Positions 10,284 through 21,403 of a stretch of 64,000 bases of DNA are shown piece by piece. The notes beneath the pieces are model-generated. The model did not search any database. It was given only the letters and a program-made list of their open reading frames with translations, and was not told where the DNA came from. Location: the NCBI GenBank assembly GCA_026214975.1, contig CM047809.1:29981977-30045976 (forward strand), given 5' to 3'. Positions within the stretch are counted from its first letter, which is position 1. Each line of letters opens with the position of its first letter. This DNA comes from Gentiana macrophylla (taxonomy: Eukaryota; Streptophyta; Magnoliopsida; Gentianales; Gentianaceae). A program made the position numbers and the translations under genes.

Positions 10284-10979
10284 TGAAGAAGAAGAACAGA
10301 GGAAAATTGGGATGAAATTTAACCGTCAGTTAACTGAAAATAACTGCTGGAAAATGGGAATGGGATTGTGATTGTGTGCGGTCATGCGTATGGTATGGTA
10401 TAATGTTGTAATTTATTTTTGTTTGTTCTTCGGAATGTGATAATAACGATCAACGGTGTACGCGTAGGGAAAAGAAAATTGTTTTTTTTTTTTTTTTTTT
10501 TTAACCAAGAAAAGAAAATTGTTGAGCAGAAGAAAAACAGAGTAGAAAGGGGTAATTATGGTGGAGGAATTTCGATTGTTTTTTTTTTTTTTTTTTTGGG
10601 ATTGTAATTAAGGGGAAAAAATGTTTATTCTCGTCCAATGGACTTATGATGATGATATATATTGGTTAGATCATATTAATGATAATGTATATGATTCATT
10701 CGATTTAGGGGCAAATTTTGCCCATATATTTAGCGGCATTTATTTTTTGCACCACGGGAATTTTGATGAAAACAAATCATATTTAATCGATCTTCGAAAA
10801 ATTGTTTCTTGAGTCAGAGAAGTCGATCATGGGAATTGATCTTTTCAAAACCGACATTCTTACTTAAAAATCGATAGAAAATCGATTTGGTTGGGTACTC
10901 AAGTACGGTGATACATAACTATATAATTTGGCTCACTTGGCTCAACACCAAATTTTGAGGTGTTACATCTAGACCTGGC
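10284..10979. other. SAUR 3' flank and AT-rich spacer with one small ORF
   Basis: It holds the presumptive SAUR 3' UTR (to about 10420), T runs at 10481-10502 and 10579-10597, and a 63-codon ORF at 10621-10812 (MFILVQWTYDDDIYWLDHIN...) that I do not recognise and that may be chance. Confidence 0.45.
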
Positions 10980-11819
10980 AAAAAATAACCGGAACCGGCG
11001 AACCGTCCCGGAACCGGATCGAACCGGACCGGTGGTTAGGATAACCGGCAGTTCGGTGGCCTTGCGGTCCATCGGTTTTGGGATGGTTCGGGTATTCAAG
11101 TAACCGGAACCGGACCGGCTCCAACGGTTATTTTTGTTTAATTTTTCAACCATTTCAAAAAATCATATAAATACCCCATTCCCTTCAATTCTACATTTCT
11201 ACTTCTCTTATCTCAAACTCATTTCTTTGTTTGTAATCGTTTTGTTTAATTGTTAAAAACAACAATCAAATTTACTCTTATCTGCGATTTTTTGAAGTTT
11301 TTCTATTTAATCGTTACTTGAATATGATTTATTCAACTTTTTATATGGGTCACGCCCCAACACGATTACATATAAAAGATAATTAAACGAATTTTTTGAT
11401 GTGTTGGCGTTGAAAAATAACATAATTTTTAAAAAAAACATAATTTACATATAAAAAAAACACAATATTATGTCTCGCGTAATTTTTAATAAAACAACAT
11501 TTATAATTAACTTATACTTAAAACCGAATAAAAACCTATTTATAAAAAAACTATATATTACATTCACTTTGGTTATTTTATAGTATATTCAAATTTAATT
11601 GATAGTAATTTGTTATTATAATTGATAAGAATAAGTATTTTCTGAAAATGTAAAAAAAATATTATTAGTTTTTATAACCGTGATCTGAACCGAAAAGAAA
11701 CCGCGTGAACCGTGTGAACCACCGGTTTTTTTTGCTTCCGGTTCATGCCGGTTCTGTAACCGGCGGTTCACTCCTGTCCGGTTAAGGTTAGGGGCGGTTG
11801 ATTCATTTGGCCACCTCTA
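10980..11819. mobile_element. Non-autonomous hAT element (840 bp)
   Basis: Perfect 8-bp TSD GTTACATC at 10972-10979 and 11820-11827. The imperfect terminal inverted repeats are TAGACCTGGCAAAA and, read inward from the right, TAGAGGTGGCCAAA, of Ac-like type. Both subterminal regions (about 10985-11135 and 11680-11800) are packed with AACCGG/CCGGTT words, as expected for transposase-binding sites. The middle is AT-rich with no transposase. Confidence 0.9.
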
Positions 11820-12128
11820 GTTACATCTGACTTCAGAACAGATTATCAAATGAAACTATGTGCCACAACATTATATATGGTGAGGGTCACCTCCAAAATC
11901 ATTTGGTTCGGTCCAAAAATCATGAAACCAGGTCGGACAACATTGGGTAAAGAAACATAAATTTCTTTAAGGGGCATAGTACATTGATAAAAAATCATGG
12001 ATGCTGTAGTGACAATCTTCCCTTTAATAAGAGGTTTGAGAATTCGATATTTTGGATCGATTTTTTCTCTTTAAATATGTAAACCCAATATTTATAAATT
12101 GGATTACTGAGACATCTCTCAATTTATA

Positions 12129-12375
12129 TTCTCTCCGTCTCGCAATATAAGTCTTTTTAATTTTTTTTTTGTGTCCCAAAATATAAGTATTTCTTACATT
12201 TCAATACAAGATTAATGTATTGTTTTTACTTTCACACTAAACAATGTAATATTATAGACCATCCCAAAAAAACAATATAATATTTTATCTTTAAATAATA
12301 AAAAATAACTTATTTATAATTTTTCTTAATCTGAGTAAAAGGTTCAAAAATACTTATAATACAGAACGGAGGGAG
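12129..12375. mobile_element. Stowaway-type MITE (247 bp)
   Basis: The ends TTCTCTCCGTCTCG... and ...ACGGAGGGAG are inverted copies of the CTCCCTCCGT Stowaway terminus, with TA at 12127-12128 and 12376-12377. The interior repeats ATATAAGT-like words next to the ends. No coding capacity; it would have been moved by a Tc1/mariner transposase. Confidence 0.85.
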
Positions 12376-12377
12376 TA

Positions 12378-13049
12378 TTTTTCAGGAAGTTCTAAGAATG
12401 GACAATTCACATTTTACATTTTCTATGAAGTTCTATTTGCGGGCAATTTACATTTTCTACAAAATTTTAAAGACAAGACAGTGGGCTGTGACTTGGGTCA
12501 ATTAATACTTTTATTTTTTTATAATAAAGTAAGAAACACAAGTTGTACCCAATCCACCAGTTCAAACTGCCAAGGCGTCATCCTCTTACATAACATTCTC
12601 ATGGAAAAGTTAATTCAAAGGATATTCTGAATATAAAATTTGAGAAAAAAAAGGCTTGAAGGAGGTAAAAGTTCTTGAAAAATGAAAACGGAGAAAAACC
12701 AATTCTTTTCCTCTCCCAGAAAAATGGTAAATGCCCTGAAATAATGGAGTAATAAGCAAGACGATATTACAAATTCATACGGTTATTGATCTTATTAATT
12801 GATTATTTGTTTAATAATCTATAAATATATCGTGACACAGCTTCACCACTCAGATACTCACTCTACCCACCAACCATATGTTTTATCGATTTTTTATTCT
12901 ATTCCATCTATTTTTGAAGGTAATGAAAGTGGCTATTTTTATTCTATTGAATTTAATTTCATTCAATTTTTTGTTACCTTTAGACAAAATTAGAATGGTT
13001 CCCTAAAAAAAAAAGAAGAAGAAGACAAAGAATGGAATGATTTTATCAA
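12378..13049. other. AT-rich intergenic stretch
   Basis: No gene or element recognised. A 64-codon ORF at 12799-12993 has no family features. Confidence 0.55.
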
Positions 13050-13133
13050 ACAAGCCATTATTGTCCAATTTCTTTTATCTCATTTTGTTATACAAGCCAT
13101 TATTGTCCAATTTCTTTTATCTCATTTTGTTAT
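13050..13133. repeat. 42-bp perfect tandem duplication
   Basis: Two adjacent identical copies start ACAAGCCATTATTGTCCAAT. Forty-two is a multiple of three, which is why a short ORF runs through both. Confidence 0.92.
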
Positions 13134-13254
13134 CTTCATCGTTTTCCAAAAATAATAATAATACTAAAAATCATTATAAGACAAAAAACTATTTCATTAT
13201 GGATAAATCGAAAATCATTATGTTTCTGCGGTTTGTACGCTCTCACTAATAGCA

Positions 13255-14001
13255 TCGGCTGAGTATGTGGAGGCCATGGCGCTTTATCGGACGCAGGTCT
13301 CGGGTCCACATCTGGCTGACAAATTGGTGAAGCCGCTGGAGGAGGAGATCAAGGGTAATGTAGACGCGTCAGTTACAGAGGCAAGTGCAGGCATTGGAAT
13401 TATTTTCCGTGACTCTCTTGGGGCAGTTTTGCATTCCTTTGCGTATCATTTCAATCCAGGGGACCCGGTGGAATATCTGGAGCTCAAGACAATCTTCTTG
13501 GCTTTAAAAGAGGCGGGCGCCTGAGGATTCAGCCAATGACGGACCCAAAAAAAATCTCAGTGGGGGCACCGGAACAAATTCAAAAGGCGAGTGGGGGCAT
13601 CAATAGTGTTTTTACATTTTTTACCTATAAAAACTTGTCAATTTTCAGATCTCAGTGGGGGCCGGACACCCCCCTTTGTATGCTGGGTCCGTCCCTGGAT
13701 TCAACGACTAGTTGTGGAGAGCGATTGCTTAGCATGTGTTGCCCGCCTCCGGAGCCCTGTGGAAGATTTAACTGCACATGGGTGTTTAGTTCAGGACTGT
13801 TTAGCCCTTTTACCTTGTTTCACATCTGTTTCTTTTGCATTTATTTGACGATGTTAAATGTCCTCGCATCTTTTAATTTCGACATGTTTTGTTGATTTTT
13901 TCACGGACATCTTGGGGAAGCTCTCCTATTGATAACGTTTTGACCGCTTGTTTGGCGGATGCTTGATTAATAAAAGTCTTTTTCCCTAAAAAAAAAAAAA
14001 A
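13255..14001 (+). mobile_element. 5'-truncated LINE with RNase H-like domain, split by a MITE
   Basis: The frame before the MITE (13267-13524) reads as the first half of a plant LINE RNase H-like domain (GNVDASVTEASAGIGIIFRD, LELKTIFLALKEAG). After the MITE it continues with ESDCLACVARL and FTSVSFAFI. AATAAAAG and a poly(A) run end it at 13987-14001. The left boundary is uncertain. A poor TSD candidate is TTCATTATGGATAA near 13192 versus TCATTTGATGGATAA near 14018. Confidence 0.75.
13534..13697. mobile_element. hAT MITE (164 bp) inside the LINE
   Basis: Terminal inverted repeats CAATGACGGACCCA and, from the right, CAGGGACGGACCCA. The 8-bp TSD is GATTCAGC (13526-13533) and GATTCAAC (13698-13705), one mismatch. 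The interior has GTGGGGGCACC-like blocks typical of Tip100-like plant hAT MITEs. It interrupts the LINE RNase H domain, so it is younger than the LINE copy. Confidence 0.88.
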
Positions 14002-14073
14002 TTTTAAAAACAAAAAGTCATTTGATGGATAATTACCACAAGTTAAATTTCTATCAATATATACAACCAACAT

Positions 14074-14301
14074 TTAAAACAAAGAAAACCACAACTCAAA
14101 AAATTTATTAATAAAAGCAACAAATAAAACAAAAAGAATGACAGAAATGGAGATAAATGTGATCTTGACAGTGTCGATATTGGAAGCATGTAAGCGCATA
14201 ATTGTGATAAGGAAGAGACAAAGAAGATATGTTTTTGTCTGAATGTCGATGTATTCGAAGACCACACGAGTTATGTCCATTGCTAACCCATTGATTTCCA
14301 A
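14074..14301 (-). CDS. Possible small two-helix membrane protein, unrecognised
   Basis: The 75-codon ORF starts MEINGLAMDITRVVFEYID. It has two likely transmembrane segments (about 26-36, YLLCLFLITIM, and about 48-66, FISISVILFVLFVAFINKF). The helix-loop-helix shape with a charged N terminus looks more protein-like than most short ORFs here. It lies about 100 bp from the outer edge of element B. No family is recognised; it could be a chance AT-rich ORF. Confidence 0.3.
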   Translation of the reverse strand: MEINGLAMDITRVVFEYIDIQTKTYLLCLFLITIMRLHASNIDTVKITFISISVILFVLFVAFINKFFELWFSLF

Positions 14302-14406
14302 ACTGTGTGCTTATTTCCCAAACAACTTTCTCTCCTTCCAGCTTTGCATTGTCCTATTAGCAGCACTTGGACACTTTGATAATAACTAGTTTTCGGTGTT
14401 GTTCAA

Positions 14407-14477
14407 TGACGATGCTGGAAATCGTCGATTAATAAATCTGAGGCCTGTTTATCTTAGTGACAATTTATTCAAGATTG
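14407..14477 (-). repeat. Element B 3' LTR, outer fragment
   Basis: Starts TGACGATGCTGGAAATCG, matching the right LTR at 42337. It is interrupted at GATTG (14473-14477), the target site of element C, and resumes at 25309. Confidence 0.88.
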
Positions 14478-15169
14478 TGTTGTAGTTTGATGGTGTGAAG
14501 ATGATCGACAATCGCTTTGAATTCTCGCAAATGAAATGATTTGGATCCTCATGATTTCAATGAATGAATCGTTGTCATCTTCTTAAATTATTCGACCTAT
14601 ACTTTTGTCCCTTATCACGAATATTTAAGTGAGATATAAACTGAGAGACAACCTTTAAACTTTGGACTAAAGATTAAAGAGCACTTTGAATTTTTGAATT
14701 ATATAGAATGAATTACAAGGATGCTTACATATGTTATTGTTATGTTTAACAATGTAAACTTACTTATATATAAAGCACTTGGATCCGAAAGAGAAGCGAG
14801 GAAAACGTCCTTTAAGTGATTGACACCAAAGGAAAAAGTGTACCACTTGGTTGTACTCCACTCACCAAAAATCGTTTTCGACACCACGCAGTACTCATCC
14901 GTGCGGATGCGATTATCATCCGTGACGGATAAATCACAATATCAAAATTTACATTTTCACCATCTATCCGTGCGGATAGATTCTTATCCGTGACGGATAA
15001 CTCTCAATCGAAAAATTTGAATTTTCATTTCACATCCGTACACTCGTAAAAACTTATATAAGCGTGCACTCCGCACCTCTATACTTATATTTAGCTTTAC
15101 GAGCATAACCACCCTTGTACTAAACCCCAATAACCTCAATGGCTTGTGATTATACTTAAATCACCAACA
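14478..15169 (-). repeat. Element C 3' LTR (692 bp)
   Basis: Matches 24647-25308. It has four near-palindromes between 14897 and 14997: ATCCGTGCGGAT twice and ATCCGTGACGGAT twice. The right LTR has three, which accounts for most of the length difference. Confidence 0.9.
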
Positions 15170-15183
15170 TTCCTCCCCCATTT
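15170..15183 (-). other. Polypurine tract of element C
   Basis: On the minus strand AAATGGGGGAGGAA directly precedes the TGTTGG start of the 3' LTR. Confidence 0.75.
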
Positions 15184-15651
15184 AAGTGTAATCTTTGGTT
15201 TAGTATAAACAACAATCATAATATAAACCAACTCATGCTTCAATGAAAATATCACGAAGATTGAATTTCCACCTAGTATTATTATACGCAAATATTCGAG
15301 TATTGGGGTGTGACTAAGCATTGAACCCCTTTACACATTTTGAATACATGTACATAACAATACACATGAATTGAGACTACTTCAAAGTATTATTCTTGAC
15401 ACCATTTATTGAAATCCGGCCTTGTGTCCATATCCTTTCTTGAGCATATAGAAAGTCAACCCAACTTTCCTTGAAGCGGTCATACTTCATACTCATATAG
15501 GTGAATCTTTAATTTACCGTGCACCTACATTAGCACTTTCAAAAGACTCATTAAGAAGAAAACTTCAACCTAACCTCATAGGTTTATAGCACATGCCTTC
15601 GGGATTAATACATGTGCTCAAGTTCTCAATAACAGGCTTACCACATTGAAT

Positions 15652-15806
15652 TTAGCCTAAGGCATTGTACCAAAGGGAAATTGGGCGTCTATTATCGAAA
15701 CTTATACAAAGTTGTAGACCCATCCCGACAACCGACTTTTGTAATAAGTCCTTAGCTAATCCTTTCGTCAAATGATCAGCTAAATTCCTTTGAGATCTCA
15801 CATACA
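15652..15806 (-). pseudogene. Element C RNase H, C-terminal piece
   Basis: The minus-strand frame contains VYVRSQRNLADHLTKGLAKD, the usual copia RNase H tail. It is separated from the rest of RNase H (20745-21403) by element D. The two pieces join at the CAACC target site. Confidence 0.88.
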
Positions 15807-15811
15807 CAACC

Positions 15812-16118
15812 TGTTGAAATATTAGCAATTCTAGCACTCTTTGTGTAACACTTGTGCACATTATTTATTCTTTGTACACATGACATATTAATTATATTAT
15901 ATAAATAATTAATATGTCACTTGTCATAACTTTTCTACTTTATTGGGTTCTAAGTTCTAGCCGCCCATATAGATACTCAAGTTGGCCGCCATAATTGCTA
16001 TCCATAGCATAGCTAGTTTACTTTATTAAAGTTGTATCTATTTATACTCTTGTTCAATCAATGAATAAACTAAGTTGAAGTTTACTCAAGTATTATATAC
16101 TTTCTCAAACTCTCTTCA
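15812..16118 (+). repeat. Element D 5' LTR
   Basis: Begins TGTTGAAATATT and ends CTCTCTTCA. Nearly identical to 20433-20739. Confidence 0.93.
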
Positions 16119-16130
16119 TGGTATCGAGAC
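16119..16130 (+). other. PBS of element D (initiator tRNA-Met-like)
   Basis: TGGTATCGAGAC follows the LTR at once; copia elements typically have TGGTATCAGAGC here. It differs by a small shift, so priming may be weaker or use a variant. Confidence 0.7.
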
Positions 16131-16189
16131 CAAGGTTACTTGAGTTCTAAAATCCACGCAACTCGGTGTTTGTTTTCCAAAATGTCTCA

Positions 16190-17090
16190 TCAGAATCGAT
16201 AGTTCATCTTCACTAAGAGACTCCCAAATTTCCTCAAGAGTCAGGTCACTCAATCTTCTTCTTATACAAATCATAGACTTGATGGCAACAACTACTTGCC
16301 GTGGTCAAGATCCATGAAAATGTACATCTCGTGACAAGGGTAAGATGGGATACCCGTCCGGCTCTAAACCTCCCTCTGCAAGATGACCCAGATTTGAAGC
16401 ATGGGACACTCGCTAATAATCAAGTCATGACCATTCTCAAGATCAATGACAAAAGAGATCAGTGAGAACTTTATGATGTATGATATCGCAAAAGAAATGC
16501 AGGACAATGCCGTAGATCTTTACTCCAAGAAAGACAATACATCGTAAGTGTACTGAACTTGAAGCTCAAATTCAAAACCGCAGACAAGGGATATGTCTCA
16601 GAATCTCAATACTTCAACCAACTATCTAAGGCATGGCAACACTTAGATATGCCGGAAACTCACCCTGGAATGATGTTAAGGATGCCGCCTCTATAAGGAC
16701 ATCATAGAAAGAAAAGAGTCTTCAAGTTCCTCACCGGATCGAACCCTAATCTTGATGATGTTAGAGGAGAATTCTTGCCACAAAACCTCTCCCAAATCTC
16801 AAATCCATGTTTGCCGAGGTCAAACATGAAGAAAGCAGGAGGAAAGTCATGTCTTTGAACACCCTGCTGATAACCTCATCAAGGTACGCCTCGTGAATGT
16901 CGGAAGGCTGCTGAGGTTACTTGGGACTTACAGGAAGCTCACGAGAAAATCGGAAGGTTGTTCTCGTGATCACTCAGAACGCACAAATCACACCAAGGGC
17001 AATTGTTTAAGCTTCATGGCAAGCCTAATCCTCTAAAACCTCAAAACCAACCAGGGAAAATCAAGGCGCAGACTTGTCGCTGATTTAGAG
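16190..17090 (+). pseudogene. Element D gag region, heavily decayed
   Basis: Located between the PBS and the integrase remnants, where gag belongs. Only short stretches are open in any frame and no zinc knuckle could be read, so gag is inferred from position. Confidence 0.45.
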
Positions 17091-17516
17091 AATGACAAAC
17101 CATCCGAATGCTCGGTTGTCGCTTTTAAAGCCTTTATTGCTCAAAGATCGTGAAGGTAGCTCCTCTCTACCGAAATGGCCACTCATGCTAAAATGTATAT
17201 ATTCCGCTCACCTCTTAGTAATGAGACTTGGATTGTTGATTCTGGGCTTCTTCCCACATGACTGTAATAAAACCTCATTACCCACTATATGCCATGCACC
17301 CAAATTCACTGCATTAAAAGCTAGCGATGGTTCTGCTTATGCAAAAGGTGTTGGGAAGGTTAAACTTACTAATCGATATATCTACAAGGGGTCTTATTTG
17401 TTCCAAAGTTAGATTGTAACCTTATATCTCACAAGAAACTCACTAAAGATCTCGAATTGACCGTTGTTTTTGATAAGGATCGATTGCACATTCCAGATCT
17501 TTCTTCACAGAAGTGA

Positions 17517-18273
17517 TTGGTCAAGCTAAACCTCGCCAGGATCAAGTTTGTGATCAACCTCGCCAAGACAAGATCAAGACTGAATCGCCTCAAAGACTGC
17601 ACTCAAAACCTAGACAATATCATGTTATGGCATTATAGACTAGGACATCCAAGTTTTGGTTATTTAAAGTCTTTAATTCCGAAATTGTTTAAAGGATGTA
17701 ATCTTAATGATATTCAATGTGATATTTGTCAATTTGCCAAACTCACCAAATCTGTGTATACTAAATTACCTCACTTCCCATCCACACCTTTCACCTTAAT
17801 TCACAAAGTGATGTATGGGGACCTCAAGAGTGAAAAGTATAACAGGCAAGAGGTGGTTTGTAACCTTCATAGATGACCACACCGTAACCACTTGGTTATT
17901 TTTAATGAAGGATAAATCCGAAGTTGGATCCATCTTTCAAGAGTTTTACAACATGGTCTCTACTCGCTTTGACATTAAGATTAAAATTTTGAAGACCGAC
18001 AATGCTCTTGAATATTATGAGTCTAATCTCAGAATTTCTTGATGAATAAGTGGAATTGTCCATACCAAGTAGTTGTGTTGAGACACCTCAAAGAAATGGA
18101 GTTCTTGAGAAAGAATAGGCACCTACTGAAATGGCCAGATCAATCATGTTCACTACAAATGTTCCAAAATATATGTGGGGTGAAGCTATATTGATCGCCA
18201 CATACTTAATCAACAGGCTTCCCAGTGAGAGTGTGTTAGGTTTCAAGACTCCTATCCAAACCTCGCCGACCAC
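17517..18273 (+). pseudogene. Element D integrase remnants
   Basis: Frame 1 (17517-17876) has LWHYRLGHPSFGYLKSL and CDICQFAK, the His-Cys zinc region of copia integrase. Frame 2 (17815-18042) has FVTFIDDHT and LKTDNALEY, two catalytic-core Asp blocks. A third piece from 18131 has MARSIMFTTNVPKYMWGEAI, downstream of the core. At least two frameshifts separate them. Confidence 0.88.
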
Positions 18274-18853
18274 ACTCCTCCCACCTCATCTTATTGCCCA
18301 ATTGCCTCCAAAAATCTTTGGTTGTACTGTGTTTGTTTATATCCATGCCCAACATGTAGAAGCAAACTTGATCCCAAAGCTCACAAGTGCATTTTCCTAG
18401 TGGTACGCTAAGGACAATAAAGGTTACAAATGCTATTCACTCATCAAAAGAAATTTTACAACTCTATGGATGTAAAATTCTTTGAAAGGACTCCTACTAC
18501 AAAGCAAGTCTACTTTCAAGCAAATAATGATGGAAATCTTATTGAAATTGATCTAAATCTGTTCCTCAACAAACTCTTAACCTCAAAGAACTCTCTCGAG
18601 ACTCAAAGCAGATCGAACCTCAAGACTTATCGACCCGAGAGCTCACTGGACCTCAAGACCCTAATCGACCCAGAGCTCTCCGAACTCGAGCCTCGCTTGA
18701 GCCTCAACACCCTATCGACTCGAGAGCTCGGCCGAACCACAAAGACCCTACTGACATTGATGACAGACCTATTGCTCTAAGGAAAGGGAAAAGATCATGC
18801 ACTGATCATTCTATTCATACTTATTTATCTTATGACCGCTTGTCTCCTCGAAT

Positions 18854-19600
18854 TTGCTATGTTTACACAGACTGGACTCTCACTCTATTCCTAAAAATAT
18901 TCGTGAGGCCCTTCAAAATGATAAGTGGAAGGTCATTGTTAAAACAGAGATGATCGCACTCTGGATAATCATACTTGGGACCTCACAACTCTCCCCAAAG
19001 GCAAGAAGACAATCCATTTGTAGATGGTTATTCACCATAAAATACAATGCTGATGGTACTATTGACAAGTATAAAGCCAGATTGGTGGCTAGAGGGTTCA
19101 CTCAAACTTATGGCATTGACTATACAGAAACTTTTGCACCAGTAGCAAAGCTTAACACCACAAAGTTACTGATTTCTCTAAATTGTCCAACTTGACTGGC
19201 CTCTTTACCAATTGGATATCAAAACGCTTTTCTCAATGGTGACCTTCTCGAGGAAGTCTACATGAATGTACCTCCAGGTTTGTCAATCCCCACACTCAAG
19301 GCAAGGTATGCAAACTCGGAAATCTCTATATGGCCTCAAGCAATCCCCAGAGCCTGGTTTGGAAAACTCACTCTTGTGGTTAAAGCTGCTGGATATCATC
19401 AATGCAACTCGATCACACTATGTTTATCAAGACAACCAACCGAGAGAAGGTCTCTATTCTTATTGTATATGTGGATGATATCATCCTTACTGGAGATGAC
19501 TCTACCGAGATCCAACATTTGAAGACTCTACCGCAAAGGTATTCTAAGTTAAAGATCCGGGCTCCTAAAATACTTTCTTGGTATGGAAATAGCTAGAAAC
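18854..19600 (+). pseudogene. Element D reverse transcriptase remnants
   Basis: Pieces in order: [20 protein letters not shown] (copia RT start), a block with FLNGDLLEEVYMNVPPG, and YVDDIILTGDD at about 19467-19500 with the catalytic Asp pair intact. These lie in different frames with indels between them, so no full RT can be read. Confidence 0.9.
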
Positions 19601-20280
19601 AGATAAAGGCATTTCAGTCTCTCAAAGGAAGTATGTACTGGATCTCTTTGAAGGAAATCGGCATGCCGGGATGCAAACCTCTTTGTATCCCCAGTGACCC
19701 CAAGTAATACCTCTTTTGCATGGTGACATTGTTTGTCGGGAAGGATCAATATCGTAGACTTATAGGAAACTCATTTATCTTTCCCATACAAGACCTGATA
19801 TTGCATATGAGTCGGGCCTGGTGAGCCAATTCATGCATTGCCCTCTTGAGCAACATTGGGATGTCAGGAATGTAATACCGAGATACTTGAAATCCACTCT
19901 GGCCAAGGCTTGCACTTCATCAAGTCTGTGAGAGATCTATCAAGGTTTACACCGATGCTTGATTGGGTGGTTGTCATATAGACGGAAGGTCTACCACAAA
20001 GCATCGTTTTATGTATGGGGTAATCTTGTCACCTGGAGGAGCAAGAAACAACCTAGTCTCTGTGAAGCGAGGTTGAAGTCGAACTCGTGGCACTTGTGTT
20101 GGGCATTTGTGAAGCTCTTTGGCTCAAAAGAGTACTTTATCAAACTTCAAAGACCTACTCAAAGAACCTATCACACTCTTGTGATAATAATTCACATTAT
20201 GCATGGCGAGAGGATCCTGCTCATCATGACAAAACCAAACATGTGGACATTGACAGACACTTCTGAAGGAGAAGATTGAT
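19600..20280 (+). pseudogene. Element D RNase H remnants
   Basis: Short in-frame pieces correspond to the copia RT connection and RNase H (LVTWRSKKQPSL near 20025, and FVKLFGSKEYFIKLQRPTQ). Catalytic residues are not all readable because of frameshifts. Confidence 0.65.
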
Positions 20281-20411
20281 GCAAAGATCATTCAACTCTG
20301 CATGTTCCTCAATATAGACTGCAATCTCGACATTCTCACCAAGGCTATTCCACCTCTTATGTTCAAATAGATTAAGTCACAAACTTGGTCAGTATCAACA
20401 TATACAACCTA

Positions 20412-20432
20412 GTTTGAGGGGGTGGGGGGGGG
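20412..20432 (+). other. Polypurine tract of element D
   Basis: TTTGAGGGGGTGGGGGGGGG runs into the 3' LTR. The G run is unusually long and may have slipped. The LTR's first T reads G here. Confidence 0.8.
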
Positions 20433-20739
20433 GGTTGAAATATTAGCAATTCTAGCACTCTTTGTGTAACACTTTTGCACATTATTTATTCTTTGTACAC
20501 ATGACATATTAATTATATTATATAAATAATTAATATGTCACTTGTCATAACTTTTCTACTTTATTGGGTTCTAAGTTCTAGCCGCCCATATAGATACTCA
20601 AGTTGGCCGCCATAATTGCTATCCATAGCATAGCTAGTTTACTTTATTAAAGTTGTATCTATTTATACTCTTGTTCAATCAATGAATAAACTAAGTTGAA
20701 GTTTACTCAAGTATTATTTACTTTCTCAAACTCTCTTCA
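20433..20739 (+). repeat. Element D 3' LTR
   Basis: Copy of 15812-16118. Visible differences are the first base (T to G), one G to T near 20475 and one A to T near 20717. Confidence 0.93.
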
Positions 20740-20744
20740 CAACC

Positions 20745-21403
20745 GATATCACCCCGTGAGAGATCAACTCACGTACCGTGCTATGTCTAACGCCTAAGTG
20801 TCTTGACTTACCATTATACACTTGACTATATGCTTTAGACAGTGTAGATGAGCTATCACAATGGATAGATATCGGTGATATTGGTTTAGGCCATAGAGGA
20901 ATTTCATGAATCAAATTCCTAAGCCATTCTGCCTCTTTTCCGGCTGCTGCCAAGGCAATGAACTCCGACTCCATAGTCGAGCTAGATATACATGTCTGTT
21001 TTTTAGAAGCCCAAGAAATGGCACCTCCACCTAAAACAAACACCCATCCACTTGTAGAAGAATGATCTTCCACATTAGATATCCAACTAGCATCCGAATA
21101 TCCTTCAATCACCGAAGGATATGCAACATAAGTCAAACCAAAATCTTTGGTAGACTTAAGATATCTCAATACACGAACAATCGCTCTCCAATGACAATTA
21201 CCTGGGTTACTAGTATATCTACTTAGTTTCCCAACTGCATAGGCAATATCCGGTCGTGTACTGGTCATTGCATACATCAAACAACCAATGACTCGTGAAT
21301 ATTCAAGTTGATTCATGGTTTCACCTTTATTAGGTTTCACCTTTATTAGGTCCAAGTTTCTCATGAGGCTCCATGGGAGAATTTGCCGGAGTACAATTTT
21401 CAC
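20745..21403 (-). pseudogene. Element C RT end and RNase H
   Basis: The minus-strand frame covers [39 protein letters not shown] with the first RNase H Asp, and the ESEFIAL helix. It ends at [18 protein letters not shown], where element D interrupts. A 17-bp tandem duplication at about 21333-21366 lies at its start and disturbs the frame. Confidence 0.9.

Larger units (their letters stand above)
15812..20739 (+). mobile_element. Element D: Ty1/copia element nested in C
   Basis: LTRs of 307 bp at 15812-16118 and 20433-20739 differ at only three positions by eye. TSD CAACC at 15807-15811 and 20740-20744. A PBS starts at 16119 and a G-rich polypurine tract ends at 20432. The plus-strand interior holds integrase, RT and RNase H remnants in copia order, broken by many small indels. 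Confidence 0.94.

Noticed and set aside
10621..10812. 63-codon ORF near the SAUR gene
   Set aside because: AT-rich, no family resemblance, no visible promoter; kept only as a remark.
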